A stretch of DNA of 64,000 nt, taken from contig JBCDDC010000004.1 in NCBI GenBank assembly GCA_039180675.1, forward strand, positions 62,001-126,000. The letters run 5' to 3'. Below the pieces are notes generated by a model, which saw only the letters and a program-made list of their open reading frames with translations, searched no databases and was not told where the DNA came from. Positions 60,932 through 64,000 of this stretch are shown in pieces (position 1 is the stretch's first letter; every line of letters starts with the position of its first letter). Position numbers and translations under genes: made by a program. The DNA is from Thermohalobaculum sp039180675. GTDB lineage: Bacteria > Pseudomonadota > Alphaproteobacteria > Rhodobacterales > Rhodobacteraceae.

Positions 60932-61282
60932 ATGTATATCGACATCTTCATAGCCACCGTGCCGACGGACAAGCGGGACGTGTACCGCGACTATGCGGAG
61001 GTCGCGGCCACGGTCTTTGTCCGCCACGGGGCTGCGGGGTATCGCGAATGCTGGGGTGCGGAGGTGCATGAGGGCGAGCTGACCTCGTTCCCGAAATCGG
61101 TGGCGCTGAAGGACGGAGAGACGGTCGTGGTCGGCTGGGCGCTCTGGTCCTCGAAAGACGCAAGGGACGCGGGCATGCCGTCTGTGATGGCCGATCCGGA
61201 AATGCAGGCGATGATGGCGAAGGCGCCGCTCGATCATCAGCGGATGATCTTCGGGGGGTTCGAGTCTTTGGTCGAGCGCTGA
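60932..61282 (+). CDS. DUF1428 family protein
   Basis: 116 aa. It opens MYIDIFIATVPTDKRDVYRD, and CWGAEVHEGELTSFPKSV and FGGFESLVER are conserved in DUF1428. The predicted fold is a small ferredoxin-like (dimeric alpha-beta barrel) unit. No function has been established. It lies 38 bp after the VPLPA-CTERM gene and upstream of fabG. Confidence 0.85.
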   Translation: MYIDIFIATVPTDKRDVYRDYAEVAATVFVRHGAAGYRECWGAEVHEGELTSFPKSVALKDGETVVVGWALWSSKDARDAGMPSVMADPEMQAMMAKAPLDHQRMIFGGFESLVER

Positions 61283-61323
61283 GGATTGCATCGGACGGGC
61301 GTGGCCGCTAGAGCCCGGGGGCC

Positions 61324-61400
61324 GGGTCTTTTCGGAGCCGGATCCGCCGCCCGCCCCCACCCACCCGCCGCGTGCAGCGTCTCCGCCTCCGAAAAGACCC
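61324..61400 (+). promoter_or_regulatory. 14-bp inverted repeat in the fabG leader
   Basis: GGGTCTTTTCGGAG (61324-61337) and CTCCGAAAAGACCC (61387-61400) are perfect reverse complements around a 49-base GC-rich loop. The second arm ends 19 bases before the fabG ATG at 61420. It could be a terminator-like attenuator or a regulatory hairpin. Confidence 0.5.
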
Positions 61401-61419
61401 AGAAGACAGGGGAGGCGAT

Positions 61420-62157
61420 ATGTTCGATCTGACGGGCAAACATGCATTGGTTACAGGCGCCTCGGGCGGTATCGGCGGGGCGATTGCGCGCACGCTTCAT
61501 GCGCAGGGGGCGGCGGTTGCGCTGTCCGGCACGCGGGTCGAACCGCTGGAGGCTCTGGCGGCGGAACTGGGCGAGCGGGCCCATGTAACGCCCTGCAACC
61601 TCTCGGATCTCGAGGAAGTCGACGGGCTGCCGAAGCGGGCCTCGGAGGCCATGGGAGGGCTCGACATCCTGGTCAACAATGCCGGGATTACGCGCGACAA
61701 TATCTTCATGCGGATGAGCGCCGAGGAATGGGATCAGGTGATCCATGTGAACCTGACCGCGAGTTTCCGCCTCTCGAAGGCTGTCCTGCGCGGGATGATG
61801 AAGGCGCGCTGGGGCCGGATCATCGGTATCACCTCGGTGGTCGGCGTTACCGGCAACCCGGGGCAGGGCAACTATGCCGCGTCGAAGGCGGGGATGATCG
61901 GGATGACGAAATCGCTCGCCTCGGAGATCGCCTCACGCAATGTCACGGTCAACTGTGTGGCGCCTGGATTCATCGAGACCGCAATGACGGAAAAGCTTAC
62001 CGACGAGCAGAAGGAGAAGATCTTCGGCGCGATCCCGGCGGGCCGCTTGGGTACACCGGAGGAGTGTGCCGCGGCGGTTGCTTATCTCGCCTCGGACGAG
62101 GCGGCTTATGTGACCGGTCAAACCCTTCATGTGAACGGCGGGATGGCGATGATTTGA
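61420..62157 (+). CDS. fabG: 3-oxoacyl-ACP reductase
   Basis: 245 aa from the ATG at 61420, preceded by GGGGAGGCG. TGASGGIGGAIA binds NADPH, VNNAGITRDNIFMRM and GITSVVGVTGNPGQGNYAAS contain the catalytic Ser and Tyr, and VNGGMAMI closes the chain. FabG reduces 3-oxoacyl-ACP. acpP follows after 142 bp. Confidence 0.97.
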   Translation: MFDLTGKHALVTGASGGIGGAIARTLHAQGAAVALSGTRVEPLEALAAELGERAHVTPCNLSDLEEVDGLPKRASEAMGGLDILVNNAGITRDNIFMRMSAEEWDQVIHVNLTASFRLSKAVLRGMMKARWGRIIGITSVVGVTGNPGQGNYAASKAGMIGMTKSLASEIASRNVTVNCVAPGFIETAMTEKLTDEQKEKIFGAIPAGRLGTPEECAAAVAYLASDEAAYVTGQTLHVNGGMAMI

Positions 62158-62299
62158 GCCGCGCCACTTGTGAAGATCTCTCTCAAATCACAAATTGCGC
62201 TTTCCGGAACTAGTTGCTAAGAGCAGCCCGGATTTACGAGTAGCTACGGCCGTAGGGCCTCCACACACGGCCGACCGGCCCAAAAAAGCAGGAGAAACC

Positions 62300-62536
62300 A
62301 TGAGCGACATCGCAGAGCGCGTTAAAGGAATCGTCGTCGAGCATCTTGGCGTTGAAGCGGACAAAGTAGTGGAGAGCGCAAGCTTCATCGACGATCTGGG
62401 CGCGGACAGCCTCGACACGGTGGAGCTCGTCATGGCGTTCGAGGAAGAGTTCGGCATCGAGATCCCGGACGACGCGGCCGAGAGCATCCAGACCTTTGGC
62501 GACGCGGTGAAGTTCATCACCGAGAAGTCCGCCTGA
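62300..62536 (+). CDS. acpP: Acyl carrier protein
   Basis: 78 aa. The phosphopantetheine site is Ser37 in GADSLDTVEL. The protein is strongly acidic, starts MSDIAERVKGIVVEHLG and carries the conserved EEEFGIEIPDD. It shuttles acyl intermediates between the fab enzymes. A strong terminator follows at 62571. Confidence 0.98.
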   Translation: MSDIAERVKGIVVEHLGVEADKVVESASFIDDLGADSLDTVELVMAFEEEFGIEIPDDAAESIQTFGDAVKFITEKSA

Positions 62537-62570
62537 CCGAACAGCCCCGCGGGCCGATCGGCAGGTTTGC

Positions 62571-62606
62571 AAACGCGGCCACCGGGCGACCGGGCGCCGC
62601 GTTTTG
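62571..62606 (+). terminator. Intrinsic terminator of acpP
   Basis: AAACGCGGC pairs with GCCGCGTTT (62571-62579 with 62596-62604), with a short inner stem in the loop, followed by TTTTG. Placed between acpP and fabF. Confidence 0.8.
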
Positions 62607-62688
62607 TCTATGTGAGAGTGTCCGGATTGCGCGGCTGCCCGGCAGTGCCTAGTCTGCGCGCCGGAACAGAAGGAAAGTGAGACGACCG

Positions 62689-63948
62689 ATGCGCCGAGTC
62701 GTGGTGACGGGATTGGGGATGGTGACGCCGCTGGCGAGCGGGGTCGAGGAGACCTGGGCCCGGGTGCTGGACGGGCGCTCCGGCGCCGGCCGGATCCAGT
62801 ATTTCGACGCCGATCATCTGCCGTGCCAGATCGCCTGCGAGATTCCGCTCGGCGACGGGTCGGACGGCAGTTTCAACGCGGATGACTGGGTTGCGCCGAA
62901 GGAGCAGCGCAAGATCGACCGGTTCATCACCTATGCGCTGGCAGCTGCGGAGCAGGCGGTTCTGGACGCAGACTGGAAACCGGAGGACCCCGAGTCGCAG
63001 GAGCGAACCGGGGTGATGATCGGCTCCGGCGTCGGTGGGATCGAGTCGATCGGCAACATGGCGGTGACGCTGAAGGAGAAGGGGCACCGCCGGGTGAGCC
63101 CGTTCTTCATCCCCGGCGCACTGATCAACCTCTGCTCTGGCCAGGTGTCGATCCGCTATGGCTTCAAGGGGCCAAACCACGCGGTCGTGACGGCTTGCTC
63201 AACCGGAGCGCATGCAGTGGGCGATGCGGCGCGCCTAATTATGCTGGGTGACGCGGATGTCATGCTGGCCGGCGGGGCGGAGAGCCCGATCTGCGAGCTG
63301 GCGGTTGCCGGATTTGCGGCCTGCAAGGCGCTCTCGACCGCCTATAATGATGCGCCGGAGACGGCGTCGCGGCCTTATGACAGCGGCCGGGACGGTTTTG
63401 TCATGGGCGAGGGCGCCGGCGTTCTGGTGCTGGAGGAGTATGAGCACGCCGTCGCACGTGGCGCAAAAATCTATGCGGAAGTGAAGGGTTACGGCCTTTC
63501 CGGCGATGCCTATCACATCACGGCCCCCGCGCCGGATGGGGATGGCGGATATCGCTCGATGCAGGCGGCGCTGCGCAATGCGGGGCTGGAGGCGTCGGCG
63601 GTCGATTACGTCAACGCGCACGGGACGTCGACGCCCCTGGGCGACGAGATCGAGCTCGGCGCCGTGGCGCGGCTGATGGGCAACCATGCGGCGAATATCA
63701 CGATGTCCTCGACCAAGTCCTCGACAGGGCATCTGCTGGGGGCGGCTGGGGCGATCGAGGCGATCTTCTCGATCCTCGCCATCCGGGATAATGTGGCGCC
63801 ACCGACGCTGAACCTGAACGACCCCTCGGTCGAGACGCCGATCGACCTGAGCCCGCTGAACAAAACCGAGCGCGAGATCGATGTCGCGCTCTCGAACTCC
63901 TTTGGCTTCGGCGGGACAAATGCGAGCGTGATCTTCGCGCGGATTTGA
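62689..63948 (+). CDS. fabF: 3-oxoacyl-ACP synthase II
   Basis: 419 aa from the ATG at 62689; an upstream GTG at 62677 adds 4 residues. The catalytic Cys is in TACSTGAHAVGDA near residue 165, with NAHGTSTPLGDEIE and STGHLLGAAGAIEA carrying the two His. FabF elongates acyl-ACP. It lies behind the acpP terminator, so it probably has its own promoter. Confidence 0.97.
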   Translation: MRRVVVTGLGMVTPLASGVEETWARVLDGRSGAGRIQYFDADHLPCQIACEIPLGDGSDGSFNADDWVAPKEQRKIDRFITYALAAAEQAVLDADWKPEDPESQERTGVMIGSGVGGIESIGNMAVTLKEKGHRRVSPFFIPGALINLCSGQVSIRYGFKGPNHAVVTACSTGAHAVGDAARLIMLGDADVMLAGGAESPICELAVAGFAACKALSTAYNDAPETASRPYDSGRDGFVMGEGAGVLVLEEYEHAVARGAKIYAEVKGYGLSGDAYHITAPAPDGDGGYRSMQAALRNAGLEASAVDYVNAHGTSTPLGDEIELGAVARLMGNHAANITMSSTKSSTGHLLGAAGAIEAIFSILAIRDNVAPPTLNLNDPSVETPIDLSPLNKTEREIDVALSNSFGFGGTNASVIFARI

Positions 63949-63959
63949 AGAGGTCTCCG

Positions 63960-64000
63960 ATGCGCCATGTCGCCTCTAACGTCTTGAGCCTGTTGATTGT
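63960..64000 (+). CDS. mltG: Start of an mltG-like gene (partial, cut by window end)
   Basis: Only 13 codons are visible: ATG at 63960, MRHVASNVLSLLI, preceded by AAGAGGTC. An mltG (endolytic transglycosylase) gene usually follows fabF in this group and starts with a similar short basic segment and a membrane helix. The assignment rests on position. Confidence 0.45.
   Translation, partial: MRHVASNVLSLLI

Overview
The window comes from a high-GC alphaproteobacterium, most likely a marine Rhodobacteraceae (Roseobacter-group) chromosome. Signs of this are the gene orders nrdR-ribD-ribE-ribBX-ribH-nusB, rpsF-rpsR-rplI-dnaB-alr and yceD-rpmF-plsX-fabH-ihfA-merR, the scpAB, SPOR and nagZ block, a VPLPA-CTERM protein and an alternative oxidase. 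No rRNA, CRISPR array, insertion sequence or prophage was seen. The species cannot be named from the sequence. Layout: 1-3 kb holds a truncated M48 lipoprotein protease, tRNA-Ser(GCU) and a secreted PstS-like/OmpA fusion. 3-7 kb holds a secreted PilJ-N protein, an apparently intact FliM-like gene and a chain of decayed chemotaxis genes (STAS, CheY, CheA and a second receiver), then an RluA-type pseudouridine synthase. 7-10 kb holds a His-rich secreted protein behind a Zur-like palindrome, and two short-chain dehydrogenases. 10-18 kb is the minus-strand riboflavin/nrdR/nusB series, interrupted by plus-strand surface-polysaccharide genes (glycosyltransferase, sulfotransferase, Wza-type exporter). 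18-22 kb holds a DM13 protein, a small lipoprotein, alternative oxidase, glyA and nadK. 22-29 kb is a histidine-utilisation cluster (hutF opposite hutI-hutH-NUDIX-membrane protein-hutU). 29-35 kb holds argS, a SPOR protein, nagZ, scpA and scpB. 35-41 kb holds the long dCTP deaminase, tRNA-Pro(GGG), a MerR regulator, ihfA, fabH, plsX, rpmF and yceD, with a BamE-like gene facing them. 41-50 kb holds an MFS transporter, purF, cvpA, radA, a PqiA-like protein, several very small proteins, a cold-shock protein and a flavin reductase. 50-57 kb holds mlaF, mlaE, a DUF2927 lipoprotein, alr and dnaB. 57-64 kb holds rplI-rpsR-rpsF and a fatty-acid synthesis series fabD-(VPLPA-CTERM, DUF1428)-fabG-acpP-fabF, ending in the first codons of an mltG-like gene. 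How the genes work together: most are housekeeping modules (flavin, fatty acid and phospholipid precursors, purines, segregation, replication and ribosome). The accessory content is the surface-carbohydrate genes inside the rib series, the zinc-associated candidate locus, the chemotaxis relics, a GC-rich hairpin repeat present three times, and a cluster of miniature proteins near 48-49 kb that includes one resembling the end of a type VI Hcp protein.
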